Positions 53,744 to 62,878 of a DNA stretch of 64,000 bases are shown in pieces; within the stretch, counting starts at the first letter, position 1; every line of letters begins with the position of its first letter. The stretch spans positions 3,658,001 through 3,722,000 of the forward strand of contig NZ_CP139972.1 of assembly GCF_034424315.1 (NCBI RefSeq), read 5' to 3'. The position numbers and the translations under genes are program-made. Below the pieces are notes generated by a model. It did not search any database. It was not told the origin of the DNA and saw only the letters and a list, made by a program, of their open reading frames with translations. The stretch comes from Chitinophaga sancti. GTDB taxonomy: Bacteria; Bacteroidota; Bacteroidia; Chitinophagales; Chitinophagaceae.

Positions 53744-54467
53744 TAAAGATCAACTACCCCGCTATGTAGACGGTCGTTTAACACATGTTGAAAAGCACCT
53801 CCTGGAACAACATCTTGTGAACTGTGAACTTTGCAGCAGTGCTGTTGAAATTCTCCAAAAACCAAAATACCACGCGCAATACCAGCCGATGGGTGTGAAA
53901 GTGCAGGAACTCATTCGTAGTAATGAAATTGCCCCGGTTTATGAAACGGAACGCTATCAAAAGAGAATAGAGACACAGGAAAGATTCCTTACTTACTTCT
54001 GGAGCGTAGTAGCAGCGGCATTGGTAACAGGTCTTGTTTTCCTGATCACCCAGCAAACAAAAACTGACAACTTTCATCCTGCCATTGCTAAGACAGAGAC
54101 AATAGCAGCACCGGAGACAGCTTCTCCTGGCACAGCTCATACTGATACTGTTGCTTCCGGAGATGGAGATAGTACTGCTGCGGCAGCACCTGTTTTGCTG
54201 GCGGAAACAGGTACTGAATCAGATCAGTCAATTTTCAAAACAGCCATGGCACACTATTACAAAGGCAAACTGGATGAAGCCATACCATTACTGACTAAAC
54301 TGACTACAGATAGCAGCAGCAGTTATGGGGAATTAGCCCGATACCAATTGGCGATGTGTTATAAATATAAAAAACAGAAGGTCAAAGCGCGGAATATGTT
54401 TACGGAATTGGTGAAGATGGATGGTCGTATGAAGAAAAGAGCCCTATTAGCATTGAATAACCTATAA
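53682..54467 (+). CDS. Anti-sigma-like membrane protein with zinc-finger and TPR
   Basis: A 261-residue protein. The N-terminus has an HC2-type zinc-binding anti-sigma motif: HVEKHLLEQHLVNCELCSSA (H-x3-C-type spacing with a C-x-x-C pair). A transmembrane helix is at about 105-124 (FWSVVAAALVTGLVFLI). The periplasmic part ends in TPR-like repeats (MAHYYKGKLDEAIPLLTK, YQLAMCYKYKKQKVKARNMF). It probably holds the sigma-like factor at the membrane. It starts inside the upstream gene and a hairpin at 54533 follows it. Confidence 0.75.
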   Translation: MQPLENKDKIFKIFSKVRCFSKDQLPRYVDGRLTHVEKHLLEQHLVNCELCSSAVEILQKPKYHAQYQPMGVKVQELIRSNEIAPVYETERYQKRIETQERFLTYFWSVVAAALVTGLVFLITQQTKTDNFHPAIAKTETIAAPETASPGTAHTDTVASGDGDSTAAAAPVLLAETGTESDQSIFKTAMAHYYKGKLDEAIPLLTKLTTDSSSSYGELARYQLAMCYKYKKQKVKARNMFTELVKMDGRMKKRALLALNNL

Positions 54468-54532
54468 AACCAAAATGGCTATTGGGTTCTGTCACCCGTT
54501 GTGTGTAACTATATAAGTTTTCAATAGAGACG

Positions 54533-54559
54533 AAAAGCCCGGCGATATGCCGTGCTTTT
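54533..54559 (+). terminator. Terminator between anti-sigma and J-domain genes
   Basis: AAAAGCCCGGC (54533-54543) and GCCGTGCTTTT (54549-54559) pair with one mismatch and a 5-nt loop, ending in a T-run. Confidence 0.75.
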
Positions 54560-54561
54560 CC

Positions 54562-54569
54562 TATTTTTG
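54562..54569 (+). promoter_or_regulatory. -7 box directly before J-domain gene
   Basis: TATTTTTG is a perfect TAnnTTTG box only 5 nt upstream of the ATG at 54575, right after a terminator. If active, it would give a leaderless or very short leader transcript. Confidence 0.5.
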
Positions 54570-54574
54570 CCTCC

Positions 54575-55567
54575 ATGTCACAGGAATTAGAAAAGCGCCA
54601 GGGGGAACTCAATATCAAAAAGTCAAGCCTCAGCAAAGAGCAAAAAACTTTTAACAAGCTGATACAGCAGATTGCCGCTTTGCGCCAGGAGCTGGCAGAA
54701 CTCACTGCCATACTGGATAAACAACGACAGCATTACATCAAACATATCTATCCCTTTGTACAACAGCTCACCGGTCTGCGTGCACAACTCGTGGTGCTGA
54801 TGAATGGTTTCATGACGCTTTCCAAAGGTCTCTCTGATTATGAAAAGGAAGATTTGCGGGGATTGATCCTGCACCTGTTACAGGATATCTTCAGGTATCA
54901 GCAGGGAGAACCGGAAGGTGAACTACTGGACATCTTCAATGCATTATCTGATACCACTTACCAGGATATCAATGAACAATACCTGGCTAAATTAAGGGTA
55001 GCAGCAGCTACAGAAGAAACCTTACCTGCACCTGTGACAGCATCGAAACGCGAACGCTATAAAGAGGAAAAGGAAAGACTGCTGGATGCCCTGCGCAGGA
55101 AGAATATCCAACAACTATACAGACAACTGGCCAAGTTCTTTCATCCTGATCTTGAACAGGATCCGGGGAAAATACAGTTGAAAGAAGAACTGATGAAGCA
55201 GCTCATCATTGCTAAAGAAAACGAAGACCTGCTCTCCATGCTGCAACTGGAAATACAATGGATAGAGCAGGAAGACAGGCATCCTGATCTGCTGACCAAT
55301 GATAAGCTTCACCTGTATAATACCACCCTGAAAGAACAGGTGAAGGACTTACAGGAACAGATTCAATCTCTTTTCAATCATCCTAAATATGAATTTCTGC
55401 AAGGCTTTGCAAAAACACCGCAAAGTGCCCGGTTTATAGACTGGAAGAGTGAAAAGAATAACCTGGATAATTTACTGTATGGATTCAGAGAAATTATCAG
55501 TGGATTATCACAGGATACAAAGAGCGCATTAAAAGTGCTGAAAGGTGTTTTGAAAAACAATACCTGA
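54575..55567 (+). CDS. Coiled-coil protein with J-like domain
   Basis: A 330-residue cytosolic protein. The N-terminal about 60 residues form a coiled coil (LEKRQGELNIKKSSLSKEQK, IAALRQELAELTAILDK). After a linker rich in Ala/Glu/Pro comes a J-like domain: LYRQLAKFFHPDLEQDPGKI with the HPD triad at 190-192, followed by a helix (LLSMLQLEIQWIEQ). A second coiled-coil region (LKEQVKDLQEQIQSLF) ends the protein. J proteins stimulate DnaK-type chaperones. Its stop TGA overlaps the archaemetzincin ATG, so the two are coupled. Confidence 0.78.
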   Translation: MSQELEKRQGELNIKKSSLSKEQKTFNKLIQQIAALRQELAELTAILDKQRQHYIKHIYPFVQQLTGLRAQLVVLMNGFMTLSKGLSDYEKEDLRGLILHLLQDIFRYQQGEPEGELLDIFNALSDTTYQDINEQYLAKLRVAAATEETLPAPVTASKRERYKEEKERLLDALRRKNIQQLYRQLAKFFHPDLEQDPGKIQLKEELMKQLIIAKENEDLLSMLQLEIQWIEQEDRHPDLLTNDKLHLYNTTLKEQVKDLQEQIQSLFNHPKYEFLQGFAKTPQSARFIDWKSEKNNLDNLLYGFREIISGLSQDTKSALKVLKGVLKNNT

Positions 55568-56400
55568 TGAAATATTTAGCTTTCATTTTTATAACCTGCT
55601 TATTATTTTCCTGCCATTCCCAAAAGCAGGACCCGGAGATGGCCCATTTAGCATCCCTGGCAAAAAATGATATTCCGTTACCTCCACCTGAATACGGAGA
55701 CTGGTTATATAGGCATAAAGAAAGAGGGCAAAACCTGGCAGCCTATCAGGCTACGAAACCTATTTCCAGTGCAACAACTATTTATTTATTACCCGTCGGA
55801 GATTTTACAGCTTCGCAAACCAGGGCATTTCAGGATGCAAGCGCCTACATAGCTATTTTTTTCCAGCGGAAAACAGTATTACTACACCCCATACCTGATA
55901 GCGAATTTACTTCCCGCATATTCGAAGGTCATCGGCAATTACTGGCACCTTATATACTGGATAGTGTATTACTCAGTAAACGGCCTGCGAATAACCTCGC
56001 TATGATGGCACTCAGCGCTAAAGACCTATATCCGCAGGATGATTGGAATTATGTTTTCGGGCTTGGCTCCTACGGGAAAAGAGTGGGGGTAACCTCCATT
56101 TACCGTTTACAGGAGAAAAATTTCCTGCGAAGACTGGTAAGCATTTCCTCTCATGAAATAGGCCATATGCTTTCATTACATCACTGTATTCATGCCCTTT
56201 GTGTGATGAACGGCACCAATGGCCTGTATGAAACAGATAGGGCGCCATTGCGTTTATGCGCTGAATGCCAGCAAAAATTGTTTTGGAATTTAAAGTATGA
56301 TAACCAAAAACGGCTGCAGGAACTGATGGCGTATTGTAAGGAAAATGGCTTCCAAAAAGATTGGGAGATCTTCAATAAAGATAATAATCAAAACGAGTGA
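55567..56400 (+). CDS. Archaemetzincin-like metalloprotease lipoprotein
   Basis: A 277-residue lipoprotein (CLLFSC, lipobox Cys16). Zinc motif HEIGHMLSLHHC at residues 196-207, followed by Cys212, Met214, Cys231 and Cys234, fits the AMZ signature HExxHxxGx3Cx4CxM...CxxC, with the Gly replaced by Ser203 and 16 rather than 17 residues before the last pair. Substrates of archaemetzincins are mostly unknown. It is anchored to the envelope rather than cytosolic, which is unusual for the family. Convergent with the PepSY gene with three bases between stops. Confidence 0.85.
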   Translation: MKYLAFIFITCLLFSCHSQKQDPEMAHLASLAKNDIPLPPPEYGDWLYRHKERGQNLAAYQATKPISSATTIYLLPVGDFTASQTRAFQDASAYIAIFFQRKTVLLHPIPDSEFTSRIFEGHRQLLAPYILDSVLLSKRPANNLAMMALSAKDLYPQDDWNYVFGLGSYGKRVGVTSIYRLQEKNFLRRLVSISSHEIGHMLSLHHCIHALCVMNGTNGLYETDRAPLRLCAECQQKLFWNLKYDNQKRLQELMAYCKENGFQKDWEIFNKDNNQNE

Positions 56401-56422
56401 TAGCTAAGCCAACACTCGTTTT
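56390..56422. terminator. Bidirectional terminator over both stop codons
   Basis: AAAACGAGTG (56390-56399) and CACTCGTTTT (56413-56422) form a stem spanning the stops of the archaemetzincin and PepSY genes, with T-tract for the plus strand. Confidence 0.8.
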
Positions 56423-57516
56423 TTGCGTACGGCCACAGGTTTCTTTTTCTTTCTGCCCAGGTATATGAATACACCCGTGACAGGTAGCGAAGCCGCCACC
56501 AATGTACTGATGAGTGCTATAATCTTTGTGGGCCAGCCATAGATGCTTCCTGTATGAATAGGATACACTAATCTTCTCGCTTTCATACCCGCACTTTCAT
56601 CTTTATGTAATCGTGTTTTGAGCAACCTGCCCGTACCCGCTTCGAAATACAAAAAATCATAGGTATTTGCTGTCTCAGCGGCTATATTGTCCTTAAAGGC
56701 GGCTATTGCCAGGGAATCATTACCATAAGTGATGGTCACGGGCCCCTTGTAAGGCAGGGTTTCATTGGTAGCACGGAATACCTTTTCAAAATACCCGCTC
56801 CCCTGCTGTGCTATGCTGGATGGTGCTGTGACCTTTTCTACTTTGAAAGTACCATTGAAAGTATAGAACAATAATCCGTTTACCCACTGATAACTCCACA
56901 CCAAACCGGTCAACGAGATCACCAATAATACCAGGTGAATATAAAAACCAAAGACCGCATGCAGATCCCAGTTCAGTCTTTTAAACGATGCATTCCATTT
57001 CACACGGAAACGCTGCTTCCTGTTATTTCTTTTAGGCCACCAGAGGATAAGTCCACTAAGGATGAGAAAGGCGAATATGGAGCAGGAAATGCCCGTTATT
57101 ACCTTGCCCACAGCTCCCATACAGAGATAGCGATGCAGGTGTAACACAATCGTAAAGAAGCGTTTGCTGGCAGGCAGTGCTTCTATAATGTGGCCGGTAT
57201 AGGGATTGACGGCTACGTATAGTTGATTCGTTTTGCTTTTTTGCAGCAGGAAAATGACACTCCGGTCGCTCTCCGGTTCTATTTTCAGGTTAGCGGTTTT
57301 ATAGCCATCATATTGCGCTTTCACAATTGTCACCAACTGATCCAAAGGTAAACGGGGGATATTTCCCGGAGCTGCCACATAAAAAAAGGAAGAGTGGAAC
57401 GTATGTTCCAACTCTTCTTCAAATACCAGCAGGCTGCCTGTCAGTGCTACTATCAGCACTACCATACCCGAGAGGATACCCAGCCATAAATGTAACCAGC
57501 CTAATATTTTCTTCAT
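56404..57516 (-). CDS. PepSY-associated membrane protein (siderophore-iron reductase-like)
   Basis: A 370-residue inner-membrane protein. Hydrophobic helices: about 9-29 (LWLGILSGMVVLIVALTGSL), 140-160, 187-207 (HAVFGFYIHLVLLVISLTGL) and 325-350. HLWLG and LHRYLC/NWDLHAVFGFYIH provide His residues that may bind haem. The region between helices is periplasmic with a PepSY fold (VAVNPYTGHIIEALPASKRF). Such proteins reduce ferric siderophores after import. The gene follows the TonB receptor by two bases on the same strand. Confidence 0.87.
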   Translation of the reverse strand: MKKILGWLHLWLGILSGMVVLIVALTGSLLVFEEELEHTFHSSFFYVAAPGNIPRLPLDQLVTIVKAQYDGYKTANLKIEPESDRSVIFLLQKSKTNQLYVAVNPYTGHIIEALPASKRFFTIVLHLHRYLCMGAVGKVITGISCSIFAFLILSGLILWWPKRNNRKQRFRVKWNASFKRLNWDLHAVFGFYIHLVLLVISLTGLVWSYQWVNGLLFYTFNGTFKVEKVTAPSSIAQQGSGYFEKVFRATNETLPYKGPVTITYGNDSLAIAAFKDNIAAETANTYDFLYFEAGTGRLLKTRLHKDESAGMKARRLVYPIHTGSIYGWPTKIIALISTLVAASLPVTGVFIYLGRKKKKPVAVRKKRVLA

Positions 57517-57518
57517 GC

Positions 57519-59990
57519 TTAAAATGTATATGAAATGGTTGCCTGCCAGTTTCTCGGTGCACCCGGGAAGAGGCGCAGGTAATCATAACCACCTACCCAG
57601 TAAGTTTTATCTGTGAGGTTATTGAAATTCACCTGTAATTGTACTTTATTCACTTTGTAATACAAGGCGGCATTCAGCAATGCATAGCCTGGCAGGGTCT
57701 GTGTTGCATTCAGCGATACATTACGCGTAGTGACAAAGTTAGCTCCTACGCCAATACCCAGGCCCTTGACCTTACCAGCCGGGATCGTATATTTCGTCCA
57801 GAGGTTGCCCTGGTGCTTTGGTGCATTAGGTTTCTGATCACCGATTTTTAATGAGTCATCTCCCTTTGCCTCCGTAATCACGGCATCATTGTAAGAATAG
57901 TTAGCGATGATATTCCAATCTTTAGTGATCTGGCCGGTAATATCCAGTTCCACACCCTGTGCTCTTTCCTTTCCTATCTGGAGGTAAAGTTCAGGTTGAT
58001 CTCTTACTCCGGCGAGGTATAAGGTTCCCTTCTGAATGATATGATATATTGATAAGTTACCTGTCAGTTTACCTTCCAACCATTCTGTTTTCAGACCGCC
58101 TTCTATCAGCTCACTTTCAATTGGATTAAATGGTCCGCCCGATGCCGGGTTACTCTGGATAGCTGCATCCTGTGGATTATATCCCCTTGTATATACACCG
58201 TATACATTTATGTTTTTAGTAGCGGTATATACAAGGCCTATACGAGGCAGGAAAGCATGTTGGTTCACTTTCTTCTGATTCGCCTTTTTATAATTCCGCC
58301 TGTCAGTATAAGTTTCGTAACGCACACCCAGCAATAATTGTAATGCGCCTAACTTTATCTGATCCTGCAGATACATACCGCCCAAACTATTAAAGGTGGG
58401 TTGTACAGCACTGTTCTGTGCTGTGTACACATACCTGTTCATATCCTCCAGTACATTATTCGGATTCAGGAGATCAAAGGAAGGTACATTTGGCTTAGGA
58501 ATAACGATCTTCTCACCACTGGCAGTTTTGTACTCATAAGTTACATATTTTAAAGAATCTGCCGGGTAATAAGGTGCTACGCCACCGCTTTTCAGCTGAT
58601 AATTAGTGGCCGTCATCTGAGATGCACCGGGAGAAAGTGTTGCCTGTGAATAATCGTATCCAGCAAGCAGTTTATGTTCAATCTTTCCGGTATTCGCATC
58701 ATATGTCAGGTACATACTTGCATTGGCACTGGCAGGATTCTTCTTACGCACGAATACCTGTCTAGCGATGAGACTGGGAATTTCTATTCCCTTTGCATCC
58801 CGCGCATTTTCATTCGCACTTCTGTGCTCCAGCAGATCTTCTGTATAACCGGTACGTAAGTAGGCGAGGTTAAAGGCAAGACGACTGCTGAACTGATGAT
58901 TCAAGGAAGCCATTACTGTGTAAGTTTCCTCATTCAGGTAATCGTTGGTTGCGTTCAGTGCCTGAGAGATAGGTGTTGAATACAAGCCCTGGCCCATGAA
59001 TACTGATTGCCCGCGATCCAGGCGGCTATTGGATTTATTGTATACCGCATCAAAGTTGATCCGGGTCTTTTTATTCGGCAGGAAAGATACTGATGGTGCA
59101 ATTACAAGGTTCTTATCAAACTGTAATACGCGGAATGATTCTGCATTTTCATAACCCAGATTCAGGCGATACAGGATCGTTTTATCCTCATTCAGTGGGC
59201 CTGTGAAGTCTAACAATGCACGGGTGGAATTGAAACTACCCATTGTAAAGCTGAGTGATTTACGATCTTCATCCAGTGGTTTCTTGGTTACACGGTTGAT
59301 CACACCACCCGGAGAAGCGTTTCCGAACAATGCGGAAGCCGGACCTTTGATCACTTCAACCCTTTCCAGGTAGTTGACCATAGGCTGTTTCCAGAAACCG
59401 GTGAATGTACGCATCCCGTTCATGAGCTGTGTAGTGCTACCGCCATTGATACGGAAACCACGAATGGTCAGGTCATCGTAGAAAGTGAACTGGTTCACAC
59501 CACTCATGTTCTTTACTACATCTCCGATCCTTACGGCTGCCTGATCCTGTATTAATTCTTTGGTGACATAAGCAATGGATGCCGGCACCTCTCTTAGTGG
59601 TGTAGCGGTTTTAGTACCAATGAAGGTATTGGTGTTCTTATAACCGATTTCTTTTCTACCCGTGATTTCCACCGTCTGCAACTGTTCCAGGGATGGCAGC
59701 AATACAATATCCACTGGCCTGGTTGAATCCGTATTGAAGGCTATATCCTGCCCCTGGAAACCAGTGTGGGAAAAATGAATGGTATATATGCCAGTAGGAA
59801 GGTCTTCCATATGAAAGGATCCGTTTCCATCTGAAAAAGTCGTGTGTTTATGGCCTTTTAATGAAATACTTACTTTCTGAAGTGGTTGGTTATTAATATC
59901 TTTTACTGTACCACTGATATTGTGCTGGGCGAAAGCACATAACGTTGATAATAGCAGTGCGCTTGCCAAAATAGTAGTAATCCGGAACAT
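57519..59990 (-). CDS. TonB-dependent siderophore receptor
   Basis: An 823-residue outer-membrane receptor. The signal peptide ends CAFAQ. An N-terminal carboxypeptidase-like domain (HNISGTVKDINNQPLQKVSI, DGNGSFHMEDLPTGIYTI) precedes the plug domain: VPASIAYVTKELIQDQAAVR, GFRINGGSTTQLMNGMRTFT and VIKGPASALFGNASPGGVIN. The 22-stranded barrel ends FPGAPRNWQATISYTF with the usual terminal Phe. A TonB box was not pinned down. The pair with the PepSY reductase-like gene suggests ferric-siderophore import. No Fur box was recognised. Confidence 0.94.
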   Translation of the reverse strand: MFRITTILASALLLSTLCAFAQHNISGTVKDINNQPLQKVSISLKGHKHTTFSDGNGSFHMEDLPTGIYTIHFSHTGFQGQDIAFNTDSTRPVDIVLLPSLEQLQTVEITGRKEIGYKNTNTFIGTKTATPLREVPASIAYVTKELIQDQAAVRIGDVVKNMSGVNQFTFYDDLTIRGFRINGGSTTQLMNGMRTFTGFWKQPMVNYLERVEVIKGPASALFGNASPGGVINRVTKKPLDEDRKSLSFTMGSFNSTRALLDFTGPLNEDKTILYRLNLGYENAESFRVLQFDKNLVIAPSVSFLPNKKTRINFDAVYNKSNSRLDRGQSVFMGQGLYSTPISQALNATNDYLNEETYTVMASLNHQFSSRLAFNLAYLRTGYTEDLLEHRSANENARDAKGIEIPSLIARQVFVRKKNPASANASMYLTYDANTGKIEHKLLAGYDYSQATLSPGASQMTATNYQLKSGGVAPYYPADSLKYVTYEYKTASGEKIVIPKPNVPSFDLLNPNNVLEDMNRYVYTAQNSAVQPTFNSLGGMYLQDQIKLGALQLLLGVRYETYTDRRNYKKANQKKVNQHAFLPRIGLVYTATKNINVYGVYTRGYNPQDAAIQSNPASGGPFNPIESELIEGGLKTEWLEGKLTGNLSIYHIIQKGTLYLAGVRDQPELYLQIGKERAQGVELDITGQITKDWNIIANYSYNDAVITEAKGDDSLKIGDQKPNAPKHQGNLWTKYTIPAGKVKGLGIGVGANFVTTRNVSLNATQTLPGYALLNAALYYKVNKVQLQVNFNNLTDKTYWVGGYDYLRLFPGAPRNWQATISYTF

Positions 59991-60194
59991 TGTACAGAAT
60001 ATAGTTTAGGGGTGCAAAGGAAACAAGTTAAATGGCTGATTGTAGTTCGAATCCGGAATTTCATTTACGCAAAAGGAAAAAATTTAGCTGAGGGCGCCTG
60101 TTATCAGCTTCACCTTATAAATAATCTGCTTTACCCCGATTATTAATATTCTCTCTTAAATTTTTATTTTCTTTACATATAATTATTTACTACC

Positions 60195-61223
60195 ATGAGA
60201 ATGTTCGTAATCGCCCTGATGCTGATCTGCTGTAGCTGCAGAAAATCAGACACTACCCCTGCAAACTATCCTGATGATGATTTGGAAGGACCTGTTGCAA
60301 GACCTGCCAGCGGATATGGAGCAGATGGTTCCTATACTGTAGCCAGCGTAAGTTTTGACAGTCCTACTTATAGCGGTAAGAAGGTGACCCTGTTTTATCC
60401 TAAAGAGGCTAAAGGTCCGGTACCTGTTATTTTTTATTCACATCCCTATGGTGGAGAGGAAGTCTCTTATAATATAGGCCTGTACAATTTTATTGCGAAG
60501 AAGGGTTATGCGGTGGTGTTTGCGCCTTATCCTACTACGGGTGCTAATGTCAATGTTGATTCAAGGTATAATACACTGTGGCAAAGTTTTCTGAAAGCAG
60601 TGAATGACTATCCTGCTATTATTGATACAAAGAAAGTGGGATTTATGGGGCATTCATTTGGCGGCGGTGCATCTTTTGCCATGGCGTATAAAGGATTTGT
60701 GGAGAATGGCTGGGGAGAAAACGGGCGGTTCATTTTCGCCATGGCACAGTGGTATTCATATAATATTACGGCTACACAGTTACAAAGTTTCCCTTCCAAT
60801 ACAAAGTTGATTACAGAGGTGTATAATGATGATGTAACGAATGATCACCGGTTGGCAATTGACATTTTTAAACATATCAATATTGCAGATTCAGAAAAGG
60901 ATTATATCCTGGCAAAGCAAAGCGTGGTGAATGGCTATACTTATACAGCGGCACATGATCTGCCCAGTTCAAGAACGGCTTATGATGCTTATGACTATTA
61001 TGTAGAGTATAGATTGCTGGATGCAATGATTGATTATAGTTTTAATGGAAATGCAAATGCTAAAAATACGGCTTTGGGGAATGGTTCATCTGCACAGGTG
61101 AGCCTGCCACAGGGCATGACACCGCTGGAAGTGACGGACAATCCGGTAGCGGCTTTTCCACAGAGTAAATATCTTTTCCCCTGTGGATCGACTGATAATC
61201 CAAGGATTGCGAACTGCGAATGA
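60195..61223 (+). CDS. Alpha/beta hydrolase lipoprotein (dienelactone hydrolase-like)
   Basis: A 342-residue lipoprotein (LICCSCRK, lipobox Cys around 15). The fold shows PVPVIFYSHPYGG (oxyanion region), VGFMGHSFGGGASFAMA (nucleophile Ser in GHSFGG, about residue 153) and later TAAHDLPSSRTAYDAYDYYV (candidate His). It resembles dienelactone-hydrolase/chlorophyllase-type enzymes. A periplasm-facing esterase of unknown substrate. Terminated by a strong hairpin. Confidence 0.78.
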   Translation: MRMFVIALMLICCSCRKSDTTPANYPDDDLEGPVARPASGYGADGSYTVASVSFDSPTYSGKKVTLFYPKEAKGPVPVIFYSHPYGGEEVSYNIGLYNFIAKKGYAVVFAPYPTTGANVNVDSRYNTLWQSFLKAVNDYPAIIDTKKVGFMGHSFGGGASFAMAYKGFVENGWGENGRFIFAMAQWYSYNITATQLQSFPSNTKLITEVYNDDVTNDHRLAIDIFKHINIADSEKDYILAKQSVVNGYTYTAAHDLPSSRTAYDAYDYYVEYRLLDAMIDYSFNGNANAKNTALGNGSSAQVSLPQGMTPLEVTDNPVAAFPQSKYLFPCGSTDNPRIANCE

Positions 61224-61229
61224 TTTTAA

Positions 61230-61275
61230 AAATAAAAGGGGCTGGCTCAAAACTTCGAGACAGTTCCTTTTATTT
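61230..61275 (+). terminator. Terminator after hydrolase lipoprotein gene
   Basis: AAATAAAAGGGGCTG (61230-61244) and CAGTTCCTTTTATTT (61261-61275) form an imperfect 15-bp stem, ending in a T-rich run. Confidence 0.8.
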
Positions 61276-61435
61276 GAAAATGGTTTTCATACCCGTTGGC
61301 GAATTCCCTCTTTCGTGAATGTTTTTATTCGGGTTCCCTGATGAAGAGAAATTTTTTTTAAGCGATTCTCAGGGGTTTCATTTTACTTATGATACATCAG
61401 CTTCTTTTTTCCATTTAAGTATTGCTTGTTCATTG

Positions 61436-61443
61436 TACATTTG
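61436..61443 (+). promoter_or_regulatory. -7 box directly before PAP2 gene
   Basis: TACATTTG is a perfect TAnnTTTG box only 5 nt upstream of the ATG at 61449. Short or absent leader if used. Confidence 0.4.
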
Positions 61444-61448
61444 TTCAC

Positions 61449-62039
61449 ATGAAATGGTACATTATCCCGGCATTGTTAATCTTTTTACAGCCAGTTACAT
61501 TTGCCCAATCCAAATTACAACAGTTCGATGATCGTGTGCTCGAAGACCTGGCGGCTCACCGTACACCAGGGCAAACAAAGATGTGGCGCACTATTTCCAA
61601 TATGAATGATTATGTGGATGTGGGAATACCAGTGGTGGTGTTAACAGCGGGCTTAATTAAAAACGATCCTGATATGAAACAGCAGGCACTGTACATTGCA
61701 AGTAGTACAGCCACCACTTTCCTGTTCAATACTTTGATAAAAGTGATTGTGAAACGGCCAAGGCCTTTTGTGAGTAATGTAAGACTGAAAGCAGTGTACG
61801 AACCTACCTCATATTCATTCCCTTCGGGTCATACATCTTCTGCTTTCAGTGCTACTACGGCGCTCTCCAGGGCGTATCCCAAGTGGTACATCATAGCGCC
61901 TTCCATGGTATGGGCTTCGGCGATTGGATATTCCAGGATGTACCTGGGGGTACATTATCCTACTGATGTGGCAACGGGTGCTTTGCTTGGTGCAGGTATG
62001 CCGTTTGCGTTAGGATTTATACGCCCGGACAGACATTAG
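61449..62039 (+). CDS. PAP2-family phosphatase
   Basis: A 196-residue lipid phosphatase. MKWYIIPALLIFLQPVTFAQ is a signal peptide, which sets the start at 61449. The three PAP2 motifs are present: KRPRPFVSN (KxxxxxxRP region), PSGHTSSAFS and SRMYLGVHYPTDV. It probably acts on isoprenyl or phosphatidyl phosphates at the periplasmic face. The transmembrane helices (VGIPVVVLTAGLI, WYIIAPSMVWASAI) sit between the motifs. Confidence 0.92.
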   Translation: MKWYIIPALLIFLQPVTFAQSKLQQFDDRVLEDLAAHRTPGQTKMWRTISNMNDYVDVGIPVVVLTAGLIKNDPDMKQQALYIASSTATTFLFNTLIKVIVKRPRPFVSNVRLKAVYEPTSYSFPSGHTSSAFSATTALSRAYPKWYIIAPSMVWASAIGYSRMYLGVHYPTDVATGALLGAGMPFALGFIRPDRH

Positions 62040-62211
62040 AAATTTTCCCTGATCAGGCTTTTTAACCTGATACGCAGGACAGGCAAAAAATTAATTATTT
62101 CACTGGATCAACCTTACCGATGCATGTGTGATTTACAACACAAATACTAACACCTTTTAACAGTTTCTCCTGGTCTATCGTATCAATTCGTGCCTCTATC
62201 CGGCACCAAAA

Positions 62212-62598
62212 TTAAAAATTCGCCTCTTTGGTAAAATTCTTATCAGCGTAAAACTTCACGCTTAGTTCATATTGCAGGATAATGTTTACGGCAGCCATTG
62301 CTTCGCGGGAAGGATCATCAGAGAGATTGTCTCTGGAATACCAGACAATACCGTTTTTTTCTTTCAATTGTTTTAATTGATTATCTAATTTATCGATGGT
62401 GACCTGAGTGCCATTGGCGAAAATGGTACCGTTTTTTTCGACGTACACTTTCAGCACATTTGCATCATTGGCTTGTCTTGCGATGGGAGGCGCAGACTCA
62501 AGAGAGAAGGTACTGTCGGCGTTGGCAGTATCCAGGGCCTGTTGTCGGCAACTCGTCACTAGCATAAATGCTGATGCGAAAAGGATGGTATATTTCAT
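62212..62598 (-). CDS. Small lipoprotein with ExbD-like fold
   Basis: A 128-residue lipoprotein (MKYTILFASAFMLVTSCRQ, lipobox Cys17). The rest resembles the periplasmic domain of ExbD/TolR: VYVEKNGTIFANGTQVTIDK, LDNQLKQLKEKNG and later AVNIILQYELSVKFYADKNF. ExbD normally has a transmembrane anchor; here a lipid anchor would replace it, if the resemblance is real. No exbB or tonB gene is adjacent. Function unknown. Confidence 0.6.
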   Translation of the reverse strand: MKYTILFASAFMLVTSCRQQALDTANADSTFSLESAPPIARQANDANVLKVYVEKNGTIFANGTQVTIDKLDNQLKQLKEKNGIVWYSRDNLSDDPSREAMAAVNIILQYELSVKFYADKNFTKEANF

Positions 62599-62878
62599 AG
62601 TCTCAGAATTCACGTTCGTATTAGGCCTTTCGATATGCTAAAATTAGAGGATCAAATATAGTATATAAAATTTAAATGTGAAGGTTTGTAATTAATGATT
62701 GAAATTATTTTTGAATGATCATTTTTGAGTGAATAAATTATTTTGCTTTGGCCTGTGGCGAGATGGAAAATTCATCAAATTTCCACCTAAAACAGCGTTA
62801 TTTAAGGCAAAAAGAGAAGGTTTTTCTTTCAGATTTGAACGATTAAACGAAAAAGTATTCCTTTTATATAGTTAATAG

